A DNA stretch of 64,000 nucleotides from Bacillus pumilus (GCF_038738535.1 NZ_CP046128.1:1178001-1242000), one strand, 5' to 3'; shown: positions 16,564 through 25,227, counted from the stretch's first letter. Notes: a model not told the origin generated them from the letters alone. Made by a program: numbers and translations.

Positions 16564-17886
16564 ATGCCAAAAGAGATATTTATGCCGAAGTTAAGCAGTA
16601 CGATGGAGATCGGAACCTTGCTTCAATGGTTTAAAGAAGAAGGAGATTCGGTTGAAATCGGTGAGCCTCTTTTTGAAATTATGACAGACAAGATCAACAT
16701 CGAGGTGGAAGCCTATGATGACGGCATTTTTCTAAAGAAATACTACGAAGCTGATGATCAAATTCCAGTCAATGCTGTCATTGGATATATCGGAGAGGCA
16801 AATGAACAGGTACCAAGCGAGCCGCCAGCACAGGCAGATGAAGATTCCTCAGAAAGCGGCGAATCGTCTTCACCAGACACGGCTTCATCCAGTTCTACTG
16901 AAGCCCCAAAAACATCTGATGAAAAAGTACGTGCCACGCCCGCAGCGAGAAAAACGGCAAAGGATCATCATGTGGCGATTCATGAGGTATCTGGCACAGG
17001 GCCAAAAGGCAGAGTCCAAAAGCGGGATGTCGAGGCGGTCGTTCATTCTAGCGAGAAAGATCAGCGCGTCTCACCGCTTGCAGAAAAAATCGCTGCCCGT
17101 GAAGGAATTGATTTAGCAGCAGTTTCTGGATCTGGCGCTCATGGCAAAATCATGAAGAGTGATGTAAAAGCAGCAGCACAAACAGCAGAGGCTTCGCCTG
17201 TGAAAACACAAAAACTAGCTGGCATGAGAAAAGTGATTGCTGATCGCATGTCACAAAGTGCCTTTACAGCACCGCACGTCACATTAACAAGTGAAATTGA
17301 TATGACGAAAGCAAAAGAAGTGCGTCAGCAGCTACTGCCAGCGATTGAAAAAGAGACAGGCTACCGATTGTCGTTTACAGAAATCATCATTCTTGCGGTC
17401 AGCCATGTACTCACGCGCCACCCGCAGATCAATATGACATTTGAACAAAATGAGCTCCATTTCCATGAGGATGTACACATTGGTCTTGCTGTTGCAGTGA
17501 AAGACGGCTTGATGGTACCAGTCATTTCTCATGCGAATCAAAAAGGATTAAAACAACTGACAAAAGAAGCGAAAGAAATTGGCCGAAACGCACGCGATCA
17601 AAAACTGCTTCCTGACCAGTTGAAAGGGTCCACTTTTACGATTAGTAACTTAGGCATGTATGCCATTGATACCTTTACCCCGATCATTAATCAGCCGGAA
17701 GCGGCGATTTTAGGTGTAGGACGGATTCAAGATAAACCTGTTGCAGTGGATGGAGAAATTCAGGTGCGGCCAATGATGGGGGTCAGTTTATCGTTTGATC
17801 ACCGAGTCGTAGATGGCGCACCAGCGGCTGCCTTTTTAACAGACCTTAAGAAAGTGCTTGAACAACCATTTGAATTGCTAATGTAG
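16564..17886 (+). CDS. acoC: Acetoin dehydrogenase E2 (dihydrolipoyl acetyltransferase)
   Basis: 440 aa. A lipoyl domain carries the modified lysine in MTDKINIEVEA near residue 43. A Ser/Glu-rich linker follows, then two peripheral-subunit-binding domains in tandem (TPAARKTAKDHHVAIHEVSG and SPLAEKIAAREGIDLAAVSG). The acetyltransferase domain ends with the catalytic motif SFDHRVVDGAPAAAFL. The second binding domain is unusual, since E2 proteins of this size often have one. It forms the core holding E1 and AcoL. Confidence 0.95.
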   Translation: MPKEIFMPKLSSTMEIGTLLQWFKEEGDSVEIGEPLFEIMTDKINIEVEAYDDGIFLKKYYEADDQIPVNAVIGYIGEANEQVPSEPPAQADEDSSESGESSSPDTASSSSTEAPKTSDEKVRATPAARKTAKDHHVAIHEVSGTGPKGRVQKRDVEAVVHSSEKDQRVSPLAEKIAAREGIDLAAVSGSGAHGKIMKSDVKAAAQTAEASPVKTQKLAGMRKVIADRMSQSAFTAPHVTLTSEIDMTKAKEVRQQLLPAIEKETGYRLSFTEIIILAVSHVLTRHPQINMTFEQNELHFHEDVHIGLAVAVKDGLMVPVISHANQKGLKQLTKEAKEIGRNARDQKLLPDQLKGSTFTISNLGMYAIDTFTPIINQPEAAILGVGRIQDKPVAVDGEIQVRPMMGVSLSFDHRVVDGAPAAAFLTDLKKVLEQPFELLM

Positions 17887-17898
17887 GAGATGAATCGG

Positions 17899-19281
17899 AT
17901 GACGAAAACGTATGATCTGACAGTCATTGGCGGAGGGCCTGGCGGGTATACTGCCGCCCTTCAAGCAGCTGAGCGCGGACGGAAGGTTGCTTTGATTGAA
18001 GAGGATTTTTTAGGCGGTACTTGTTTAAATCGAGGCTGTATCCCTTCAAAGACCCTGCTGAAACATGCAGAAGTGATTGAATCCATTGAAAAGGCGAAAA
18101 GCTGGGGAATAGAAACAGGTGACATGATCCTTTCCTTCGATAAAATGAGAAAGCGCAAAGATGACGTCATTGAAAAGCTCAGAGGCGGAATCGCCTTTTT
18201 ATTAAAGCAAGGAAAGATTGATGTGTATAACGGCAGAGGCACAGCTGTGACAAAGCATCGGATTGAGATTGAAAAACAAGATGGATCAGAATGGATTGAA
18301 ACGAAAGAACTGATCATTGCCACCGGATCTACACCGGCCATTCCGCCAATACCGGGGCTTAGAGACATTCAATTTGATACAAGTGATACGATCTTTGACA
18401 TCTCAGATATCCCAGCTTCTGTCGTCATTATTGGCGGAGGTGTCATTGGGCTTGAGCTGGCTTGTATTTTCCAGAGTCTTCAATCAAAAGTCACCATTAT
18501 TGAAGCAGCACCGTCCATTATTCCGCAAGAGGATGAAGAAGCATCTAAGCTGCTAGAAAGAGAATTGAAGAAAAAGGGCATCCATATCGCGAAGAAAACC
18601 ACTGTGACAGAGTTGACGGAAAGCGAAGGAGTCAAAGCGGTTCATGCAACAGATGATAAAGGGGAGACACACATCTTTACGGCGGAAAGACTGCTTGTCT
18701 GCGTTGGAAGAAGACCGAATGTATCAGCTGTTAGCCAGCTTGATCTTCAACTGGATGGTCTGTTTATCAAGGTGAATGATCAGATGCAGACAAGTGCTGA
18801 GGGTGTATATGCAGTTGGGGATGTCGCTGGCGGCTATCAGCTGGCTCATGCGGCGATGTCAGAGGCTGCTGTTGCGGTCAGCAATATTTGCGGCGTGCCT
18901 GAAAAAATGAATGCTGATATTATGCCTAGATGTATTTATACATTACCAGAGGTAGCAAGTGTCGGTCTTACAGAGAAAGAGGCAAAAGCCAAAGGGCTCA
19001 GCGTACAAACAGAACGATTTGATTTAGCGGCCAGCGGTAAAGCGCTAGCGGCAGGTGTTCAATCAGGCTTTATTAAATTGGTGTACGATACAGCATATGG
19101 TGAAGTAATCGGCGCGACGATGGTTGGTCCGCACGTCACAGAGATGATTTCAGAAGCTTCCTCCTTTATGTATTTAGAAGGAACAGCAGAAGAGATGGCG
19201 AAAATGATTCATCCGCATCCGACCATCTCAGAAGGTTTTTATGAAGCAGCTCTTGATATCGTGAGTAAGCTGAGAAAATAA
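17899..19281 (+). CDS. acoL: Acetoin dehydrogenase E3 (dihydrolipoamide dehydrogenase)
   Basis: 460 aa from the ATG at 17899, nine bases after GGAG; an earlier ATG touches the ribosome site. FAD-binding GGGPGGYTAALQA, redox cysteines in GGTCLNRGCIPSK, NAD-binding GGGVIGLELA and the catalytic base HPHPTISEGF near the C-terminus are all present. It reoxidises the lipoyl arm of AcoC. It is 12 bp after acoC. Confidence 0.95.
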   Translation: MTKTYDLTVIGGGPGGYTAALQAAERGRKVALIEEDFLGGTCLNRGCIPSKTLLKHAEVIESIEKAKSWGIETGDMILSFDKMRKRKDDVIEKLRGGIAFLLKQGKIDVYNGRGTAVTKHRIEIEKQDGSEWIETKELIIATGSTPAIPPIPGLRDIQFDTSDTIFDISDIPASVVIIGGGVIGLELACIFQSLQSKVTIIEAAPSIIPQEDEEASKLLERELKKKGIHIAKKTTVTELTESEGVKAVHATDDKGETHIFTAERLLVCVGRRPNVSAVSQLDLQLDGLFIKVNDQMQTSAEGVYAVGDVAGGYQLAHAAMSEAAVAVSNICGVPEKMNADIMPRCIYTLPEVASVGLTEKEAKAKGLSVQTERFDLAASGKALAAGVQSGFIKLVYDTAYGEVIGATMVGPHVTEMISEASSFMYLEGTAEEMAKMIHPHPTISEGFYEAALDIVSKLRK

Positions 19282-19310
19282 ATCAAACAAGGGATAGGGA
19301 GGAGATGCAT

Positions 19311-20006
19311 GTGCACGTCCAGCTTCATCAGAAAGCGGCACTTGTGACAGGTAGCACAGATGGATTTGGAGAAGCCATCTGCCTGGCTTTAGCCCGGGCA
19401 GGTGCACATGTTTTTTTACACACATTTTATGATGAATCAAAGGCTAGATCCATTTATGAAGACATTCAAAAAATGGGCGGTCAGGCGAGTATCATCATGA
19501 ACCCGCTAGAAACACCGCGTGATGCCACGCGTATGCTGAGGCAAGTGATCGATACATGCGGGAAACTAGATATTTTGGTCAATCAAGCAGCGCAAGGAGC
19601 GGAAGCGGAGCTTGATGCCGCTCACCCTGATAAATGGGTGGACGAAGTGGAATCAGCTGTGAATACTGTCTTTCTTTCCAGTCAAGCCGCCGTATGGCAC
19701 ATGGTGGACCAGAAGCAAGGCTGTATTATTAATATATCATCATCAGGCAGTATCACAGGTGATGGCGGGATCTCACATGCTACATCGAATTCTATGCTGA
19801 ATGCCATGACAAAAGGGCTGGCGCGAGAATTTAAAGACAAAGGTATCCGTGTGCTCGCCCTATTGCCGCCTCCTCTCCATTTGGTTCCTGACACAGAGCA
19901 AATCAAGGAGACTGTGGCCCATATGACGGTCTTTTTAAGTACATCATATGGCGCTTTTACAGATGGTGCAGCGATTATGCTTGATGGGGGTGAGAGTGCT
20001 GGCTAA
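19311..20006 (+). CDS. Short-chain dehydrogenase-like protein with altered catalytic residues
   Basis: 231 aa from a GTG at 19311, six bases after GGGAGGAG; the ATG at 19305 abuts that site. The cofactor motif TGSTDGFGEAI and the serine strand NISSSGSITGDGG are kept. At the usual YxxxK position the sequence reads HATSN, so catalytic Tyr is His and Lys is Asn. It may therefore be inactive or serve as a partner subunit for the next gene product. It is the fifth gene of the acetoin operon, 29 bp after acoL. Confidence 0.75.
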   Translation: MHVQLHQKAALVTGSTDGFGEAICLALARAGAHVFLHTFYDESKARSIYEDIQKMGGQASIIMNPLETPRDATRMLRQVIDTCGKLDILVNQAAQGAEAELDAAHPDKWVDEVESAVNTVFLSSQAAVWHMVDQKQGCIINISSSGSITGDGGISHATSNSMLNAMTKGLAREFKDKGIRVLALLPPPLHLVPDTEQIKETVAHMTVFLSTSYGAFTDGAAIMLDGGESAG

Positions 20007-20769
20007 TGATCAAAAACCAGTTCTCATCGTTGGTGGTGCCCAAGGGATTGGAAAGGAAATTGCCGAGCGTTTTTTAAAAGAAGGGCACAGAGTCGCTGTG
20101 TCCGATATAGATGAACAGGGACTTTCGCTTTTAAAAAAACAGCATTCTCAGCTGCTGACATTTCAAGCTGACGTTTCATCGTGGGAAAGTGTTCAGCAGA
20201 TGATCTCAGCAGCTGAAAGGGAGCTCGGCGGCATTGCTCATCTTGTGTATTCAGCAGGGATGACAAAATCACTTCCTTTTTTAGAAGTTGATTTTTCACT
20301 TTGGAAAAAGACACTTTCTGTGAACTTGTATGGTCTTTACTATTGCATCAAAGCGTCGGCACCTTATATATGTGAGCGGCAAGAAGGAAGCATTGTCATG
20401 ATTGGATCAGGATCTGCTATAACTGGCTCAGGCGGCGGTATTCAGTATTACGCCTCAAAAGCAGGTGCTTTTGGCCTGATGCGTTCGCTTGTAAAGGAAT
20501 TAGGGGCACACCATGTGCGTATCAATGTGATTGCACCCCGTGTGATTGAATCTCAAATGCTTGATACGCTCTATCCTACTGAGGAGGAGAAAAAGCAGCT
20601 GCAATCGCTCATTCCTGTCGGGAGATTAGGAAGACCAGACGATATCGCAGGACTCACTTTATTTCTTACAAGTGACGAGGGAAGCTATTTGCACGGACAA
20701 ATTATCCTGCTAGACGGCGGGAGAACGTATCAGCCGAAATATACGGAGGGAAAAAGAGCGGAGAGGTAA
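19996..20769 (+). CDS. Short-chain dehydrogenase/reductase, acetoin/butanediol type possible
   Basis: 257 aa from a GTG at 19996 that overlaps the end of the previous gene; ATG at 19984 and GTG at 19990 are alternatives. It has an intact SDR core: GGAQGIGKEIAERF, SAGMTKS, the serine in IGSGSAITGSGGG and the pair YYASKAG. The C-terminus (LHGQIILLDGGRTYQP) is typical. Being in the aco operon, diacetyl/acetoin or butanediol oxidoreduction is a fair guess, but the sequence does not settle the substrate. Confidence 0.75.
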   Translation: MLANDQKPVLIVGGAQGIGKEIAERFLKEGHRVAVSDIDEQGLSLLKKQHSQLLTFQADVSSWESVQQMISAAERELGGIAHLVYSAGMTKSLPFLEVDFSLWKKTLSVNLYGLYYCIKASAPYICERQEGSIVMIGSGSAITGSGGGIQYYASKAGAFGLMRSLVKELGAHHVRINVIAPRVIESQMLDTLYPTEEEKKQLQSLIPVGRLGRPDDIAGLTLFLTSDEGSYLHGQIILLDGGRTYQPKYTEGKRAER

Positions 20770-20781
20770 TCGCTCTTTTTG
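20752..20781 (+). terminator. Terminator of the extended aco operon
   Basis: AAAGAGCG/CGCTCTTT stem spanning the stop codon, followed by T residues. Confidence 0.75.
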
Positions 20782-20862
20782 TCATTTTCGTAACAATTGT
20801 TCCAATTAGAAACGAATGTTTGGTATACTGGGAATCATAGTATATTAAAAGGATGATGTCAC

Positions 20863-21819
20863 ATGCTGAATTGGGAAGAAAGACGACAGCTCGTCAAAGT
20901 TGCTCATCTTTATTATACAGACGGGTGGACGCAGCAGGAAATCGCAAAAAAGCTCAATGTCTCAAGACCAGTCATTTCAAAGCTCTTACAAAAAGCAAAA
21001 GATGTGGGAATCGTTGAGGTGTACATTAAAGACGAAAGTATTCATACGGTGGAGCTGGAAAAGCAGCTAGAAACAACATTTCAATTAACAGATGCTGTCG
21101 TTGTCCCAAGTGTCGGGACAATGTCTGAGATGGTGAAACGGGCAGTCGGTCAAGCAGGCGCCTATTATCTATCTAAAAACATGAAAGATGCGGAGAAAAT
21201 CGGCATTTCATGGGGAACCACACTGGCTGAGCTTGTAAAGGAATACCCGTTTGAGCGAAGAAACGATGTGAAGGTCATTCCTTTAGAGGGCGGAATGGGC
21301 AGGCAGGCAGTCGACATTCATGCCAATCAGCTGGCATATGAGCTGGCAAAGAAAATGAATGGCACGTGTTCCTATTTATATGCCCCGGCGATTTTAGAAA
21401 CAGAAGAATTAAAAGAACGGCTTATGGCAATGCAGGATATAGAAGCTGTGCTTGAAGAAGGTAGAAATGTAGATATTGCCCTCATCGGTATTGGCAACCC
21501 GCATAAAGGTTCAACGTTAAAAACAGTTGGTTACTTAAAAGAAGAGGATTTATCTGGTTTAAGGCAATCAGGGGCTGTTGGTGATATTGGCTTTCGTTTC
21601 TTTGACGGTCAAGGCAAACCTGTCCAAGATGAACTGAACCAAAAGGTCATTGGTTTATCACTGGAGCAGTTAAAGAGTGTCAAAACGGTCATCGCTGTTG
21701 TAGAAGGAACCCATAAAGCTGAAAGTATTTTAGGGGCTTTAAATGGCGGCTTCATTCAAGTGCTGGTGACAGACGAACTAACGGCGGCAGCCATTTTAAA
21801 GGAAGCTTCCGTCCAATAA
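20863..21819 (+). CDS. SorC-family transcriptional regulator
   Basis: 318 aa. An N-terminal helix-turn-helix (WTQQEIAKKLNVSRPVISKL) is followed by a SorC/DeoR-type sugar-binding effector domain (EKIGISWGTTLAEL, VKVIPLEGGMG, ALIGIGNPHKGSTL). Such proteins sense phosphorylated sugars or small polyols. It lies directly after the aco operon, where B. subtilis has the SigL-dependent activator AcoR, so it probably controls acoABCL. The nearby AACAATTGTT palindrome at 20793-20802, before its own -10-like TATACT (20824), could be an autoregulatory site. Confidence 0.85.
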   Translation: MLNWEERRQLVKVAHLYYTDGWTQQEIAKKLNVSRPVISKLLQKAKDVGIVEVYIKDESIHTVELEKQLETTFQLTDAVVVPSVGTMSEMVKRAVGQAGAYYLSKNMKDAEKIGISWGTTLAELVKEYPFERRNDVKVIPLEGGMGRQAVDIHANQLAYELAKKMNGTCSYLYAPAILETEELKERLMAMQDIEAVLEEGRNVDIALIGIGNPHKGSTLKTVGYLKEEDLSGLRQSGAVGDIGFRFFDGQGKPVQDELNQKVIGLSLEQLKSVKTVIAVVEGTHKAESILGALNGGFIQVLVTDELTAAAILKEASVQ

Positions 21820-21882
21820 ACGGCTGATAGCAATCGAATTGTATAAAAAGAGCAACATCAAACGAGAAAGGAGCTGTGTATC

Positions 21883-22212
21883 TTGAAGAAAACCGAAATG
21901 GAAGCAAACCTACATTGTACTCGGTGCCAAGAAGAGACCCTCCACAGCATCGTTTATGTGAATGATCAGATGAAAAGCGTTGAGTGTACAGAGTGTCATC
22001 AGAAGATCAGTGTGCAAGTCGACATCATGAAGGAATTTTACAAAGAAGTATACGAAAAAATTGCGACAAAGCCGAAGCGGATGACGCAGGAATATAAGGC
22101 GAATTTGAATGGGTTTATATCAAGACTCCCAATCCGCGTGCTTAGTAAGCCATACCGGCTCATGAGATATTTAAACGAATCATACAAAGTGATCAAGCAA
22201 TATAAAAAATAG
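21883..22212 (+). CDS. Small protein with a zinc-ribbon N-terminus (bh-like)
   Basis: 109 aa from a TTG ten bases after AAAGGAG. Four cysteines in two CxxC pairs (LHCTRCQEE and VECTECHQK) predict a zinc ribbon. The rest is basic (TKPKRMTQEYKANLNG, SRLPIRVLSKPYRLM). It resembles proteins labelled bh in Bacillus genomes. Function is unknown; nucleic-acid contact is possible from the charge. Confidence 0.65.
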   Translation: MKKTEMEANLHCTRCQEETLHSIVYVNDQMKSVECTECHQKISVQVDIMKEFYKEVYEKIATKPKRMTQEYKANLNGFISRLPIRVLSKPYRLMRYLNESYKVIKQYKK

Positions 22213-22236
22213 CAGAGCGCTGTTTAGCGCTCTTCT
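22211..22236 (+). terminator. Hairpin after the zinc-ribbon gene
   Basis: AGAGCGC/GCGCTCT stem then TTCTTC. A near copy of the same hairpin (AGAGCACTGTTTAGCGCTCT) occurs at 22375, on the other side of the repeat element. Confidence 0.6.
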
Positions 22237-22238
22237 TC

Positions 22239-22357
22239 AGCGTGTAGATAAACCCTCGCATTCTTTGTCAGTTCTGCGCGCCGGTGCTCACGAATGTCAA
22301 ATTCGCTCCGCTCCGGTACTCGTCCTTCCTAGGGCTGCAAAGGTTTTCTATCACGCT
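22239..22357. repeat. Inverted-repeat-ended intergenic element, copy A
   Basis: 119 bp starting AGCGTGTAGATAAACC and ending GGTTTTCTATCACGCT; the ends pair with each other. The same element with about a dozen changes lies at 25026-25143, and its right end alone at 50289-50307. No ORF inside. It is non-autonomous and sits between two hairpins of convergent genes. Confidence 0.85.
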
Positions 22358-22372
22358 GAGAAGAAGGAAAAA

Positions 22373-22402
22373 AAGCAGAGCACTGTTTAGCGCTCTGCTT
22401 TT
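22373..22402 (-). terminator. Terminator of steT (bidirectional)
   Basis: AGCAGAGC/GCTCTGCT stem with T runs on both strands, overlapping the steT stop codon. Confidence 0.8.
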
Positions 22403-23712
22403 TTTTGTGCTTTTTTCATATAATAATAAATAGGCAGTCCAGCAATCCCGATCAGCATGGAGATTAGACAGCTTTTCCAGTCGGTGATCATGGTGCTGAT
22501 TAAGACGAATAAAGAACCGATAATCGCAACGATCGGTGTGAGCGGGTAAAGTGGTACGCTATAAGCACGCTCCATTCCGCTATTTTGTTTTCTCAGCTTA
22601 AAGACTGCGAAAAAGGCCATGACATAAAAGATGTAGATCATGAAGATCGAAACCTCTGACAGTTTTTCTGGATTACTGACGATCATAAACACAATGGCGA
22701 TCAAAATTTGCACAAATACAGCAATCCAAGGTGTTTTGAAGGTAGGGTGAATACGCGAAATCGCGTTTGCGAAAGGAATTTGCTTTCGTTCAGCCATCGC
22801 GAAAATCACACGTGGGAATGAAAGAACCTTTCCGTTCAAACAGCCAAAGATACTAATGATGATTCCGATACTAATGATCTTACCGCCGATTGGTCCAAAG
22901 AGCATTGTCGCAGCAGTACTTGTCGCATTTTCACCTAGCTGGACGATTTGATCTGCTGGTAACACGTGCAAAAGAGCGACATTAATAAAGAGATAACAAG
23001 CCGTGACGATTAAAATCCCGCCTGCCATTGCACGAGGAAGCAGCTTCTCTGGGTTTTTCATTTCACCGCCAAGTGCTGCAAGCAATATCCAGCCATCATA
23101 GGCAAACAACGTAGCCAAAATCGCTGCACCGAAGTTCATTTGAGCGATACTCTCGTTGACAGCCATAAAGATATTTTCGTTTCCTTTCCATAAGCCAAAC
23201 ACAATAATAGCGGCAATCGGGACAAGCTTTCCGATGGTGGTCAGCCCTTGTACAAAACCGCCGTATTTCGTTCCCATAATATTGATCAAACATAAAAATA
23301 AAACAGTGATAATGCCAATTGTTGTCGACCATAAAGAAGAAAGAGAAAATAAATTGGCTAATAATGAACCAAAATAAAGACCGAGCGCTCCAATGATGGC
23401 AGGTCCGTAAATGATAATCTGCACCCAGCCGCATAAGTAGCCCCAAAATTCACCATACACTTCTTCAAGATAGGCATACAATCCGCCAGTCCGAGGGATT
23501 TGTGTACCAATTTCAGCAACAGTCAGTCCGCCTGCAAGGGTTAAAATTCCACCTAGCAGCCAAGCAAATAAGGCGATGTCTGAGCTTCCTGAATAGGAAA
23601 GGACGTTGCCTGGCTTCATAAAGACGCCGGACCCGATAATGGTCCCGATGACAAGAGATAGGGCAAAAAATAAGCCGATGTCCTGTTTTAACGCTGGTTG
23701 TTCTTTGTTCAT
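22387..23712 (-). CDS. steT: Serine/threonine exchanger SteT (APC family)
   Basis: 441 aa with twelve predicted membrane segments. The first one has the APC/LAT signature IGTIIGSGVFMKPGNVL; later GGLTVAEIGTQIPRTGGLYAYL. The basic tail ends at KKAQKKAER. The length is close to B. subtilis SteT (YkbA), an obligate exchanger of serine and threonine, and its place before ykcA/mhqA is kept. It is monocistronic. Confidence 0.88.
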   Translation of the reverse strand: MNKEQPALKQDIGLFFALSLVIGTIIGSGVFMKPGNVLSYSGSSDIALFAWLLGGILTLAGGLTVAEIGTQIPRTGGLYAYLEEVYGEFWGYLCGWVQIIIYGPAIIGALGLYFGSLLANLFSLSSLWSTTIGIITVLFLCLINIMGTKYGGFVQGLTTIGKLVPIAAIIVFGLWKGNENIFMAVNESIAQMNFGAAILATLFAYDGWILLAALGGEMKNPEKLLPRAMAGGILIVTACYLFINVALLHVLPADQIVQLGENATSTAATMLFGPIGGKIISIGIIISIFGCLNGKVLSFPRVIFAMAERKQIPFANAISRIHPTFKTPWIAVFVQILIAIVFMIVSNPEKLSEVSIFMIYIFYVMAFFAVFKLRKQNSGMERAYSVPLYPLTPIVAIIGSLFVLISTMITDWKSCLISMLIGIAGLPIYYYMKKAQKKAER

Positions 23713-24001
23713 TACACACGACCTCCTGCATCACTTTCGTACGTTACTGTGACATGTATTTTGTTCATTGTAATACGATTTTAGGAAAACAAGAATTAAA
23801 AAAATTTTCTGATTTTCGTATTTGTATTTAAAAGTGTTCGTTTATTGGAGATATCAGGGTGAATGTTGTGTTAAAAACGAACAATAAAAGAATATTTACG
23901 ATTTAATGTTAATTTAATCGCCAGAAACCGAACGTCCAGTAAACGTGCAGCCAAATGGTTGACTTTTCTTGAAAAATGACCTATTTTATTCATAAGGATA
24001 T

Positions 24002-24019
24002 TATCTTGAATTCGAGATA
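24002..24019. promoter_or_regulatory. MhqR box upstream of mhqA
   Basis: TATCTTGAATTCGAGATA, an 18-bp palindrome with one mismatch, as described for MhqR operators of B. subtilis. It is 23 bp before the start codon. It would keep the gene off until quinones or catechol appear. Confidence 0.8.
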
Positions 24020-24041
24020 TTTTGAAATAGGAGTGAACGTA

Positions 24042-24998
24042 ATGAAAATCAATGGGATTCACCACGTATCTGCATTAACAGCCAATGCTCAAAAAAATGT
24101 TGATTTCTACCGCCAGATTCTTGGCTTAAAACTTGTAAAGAAAACTGTCAATCAGGATGATCCATCTATGTATCATTTGTTTTATGGAGATGAGGTTGCT
24201 TCACCGGGTACGGAGCTCACCTTCTTTGAAATTCCAATGCTTGCCCGTCGTTTGAAAGGAACAAACGCCATCACAAGCACAGGCCTTCTCGTTTCTTCTG
24301 AGGAAGCACTTTCATTTTGGGAAAAGCGGTTTGATGAGACAGGTGTGCAGCAAGAAACGGCTTCCTTGAGAGGCGGAAGACCTGCCTTGCGTTTTCAAGA
24401 TCCAGAAGGGCAGCAGCTATTTTTAACAGTAGAACCGAACGCACAAGAAGCGGGCTCACCGCCAGTGCATGACGATATTCCGGCAGAGTTTGCAATTAGA
24501 GGTTTGGGTCCAGTTGAATTAACCGTTGCAGAAGCGGACAAAACGATCCGTGTTTTAACAGACATCCTTGGCTTCACTGAAAGAGCGCGTGAACAATCAA
24601 ATGATGGTGAGATCGTGACCATTTTTGAGTCAGGAAATGGCGGTGCTGGAACAGAAATTCATGTGATCGAAAAAGCTGAAGGACCTTCTGAGCGTTCCGG
24701 CAGAGGAAGTGTGCATCACGTAGCTTTTCGCGTGGAAGATGCAGATGAGCTGGAAAAATGGTATGACAAAATATCAAAAGCAGGCTTCACGAACTCTGGT
24801 GTTGTGGAACGATTCTACTTTAAAGCCCTTTACTTTAGAGAACCGAATGGTATTTTATTTGAAATTTCAACAGACGGCCCTGGGTTTACAGTCGATGAAG
24901 GGGTAGATGAGCTTGGTGATCAATTAGCCCTTCCGCCATTTCTAGAGCACAAACGAGCAGAAATAGAACAAAGATTAACGCCAATTCAGTCATCATAA
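24042..24998 (+). CDS. mhqA: Ring-cleaving dioxygenase MhqA (YkcA), glyoxalase fold
   Basis: 318 aa from the ATG at 24042 behind AGGAG. Two pairs of VOC/glyoxalase modules: GIHHVSALTANAQKNVDFYR at the start and GSVHHVAFRVEDADELEKWY near residue 225. Metal ligands are His in IHHVSA, His in VHHVAF and Glu in NGILFEIST. MhqA-type enzymes cleave hydroquinone-like rings in the thiol-specific stress response. The operator upstream supports this role. Confidence 0.88.
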   Translation: MKINGIHHVSALTANAQKNVDFYRQILGLKLVKKTVNQDDPSMYHLFYGDEVASPGTELTFFEIPMLARRLKGTNAITSTGLLVSSEEALSFWEKRFDETGVQQETASLRGGRPALRFQDPEGQQLFLTVEPNAQEAGSPPVHDDIPAEFAIRGLGPVELTVAEADKTIRVLTDILGFTERAREQSNDGEIVTIFESGNGGAGTEIHVIEKAEGPSERSGRGSVHHVAFRVEDADELEKWYDKISKAGFTNSGVVERFYFKALYFREPNGILFEISTDGPGFTVDEGVDELGDQLALPPFLEHKRAEIEQRLTPIQSS

Positions 24999-25001
24999 AA
25001 A

Positions 25002-25026
25002 AAGCAGCTCATTCATGAGCTGCTCA
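25002..25026. terminator. Hairpin at the mhqA 3' end
   Basis: GCAGCTCATTCATGAGCTGC stem-loop without a T run on the plus strand; a close copy with T residues (GCAGCTCATGATGAGCTGC, TTTTTG) lies at 25201. The repeat element has apparently separated the two. Confidence 0.55.
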
Positions 25027-25143
25027 GCGTGTAGACAAACCCTCGCATTCTTTGTCAGGGCTGTGCTCCGGTACTCACGAATGTTCAATTCGCTCCGTTC
25101 CGGTGCTCGCCTTTCCTAGACTGCAAAGGTTTTCTATCACGCT
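25026..25143. repeat. Inverted-repeat-ended intergenic element, copy B
   Basis: 118 bp, ends AGCGTGTAGACAAACC and GGTTTTCTATCACGCT, clearly related to copy A throughout. It again lies between convergent genes and directly beside a terminator hairpin. Confidence 0.85.
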
Positions 25144-25154
25144 GAAAAGAAGAC

Positions 25155-25186
25155 AAAGGGCTAAAATCAAGATGATTTTAGCCCTT
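25155..25186 (-). terminator. Terminator of htrA
   Basis: AAAGGGCTAAAATCA/TGATTTTAGCCCTTT, a 15-bp stem; on the minus strand it is followed by GTCTTCTTTT. Confidence 0.75.
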
Positions 25187-25227
25187 TGTCAACAATCTGG
25201 GCAGCTCATGATGAGCTGCTTTTTGCT

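Noticed and set aside
23096..23446. 116-codon frame inside steT on the same strand
   Set aside because: Alternative frame of a well-supported transporter; rich in His/Trp/Cys as expected from a shifted membrane-protein gene.
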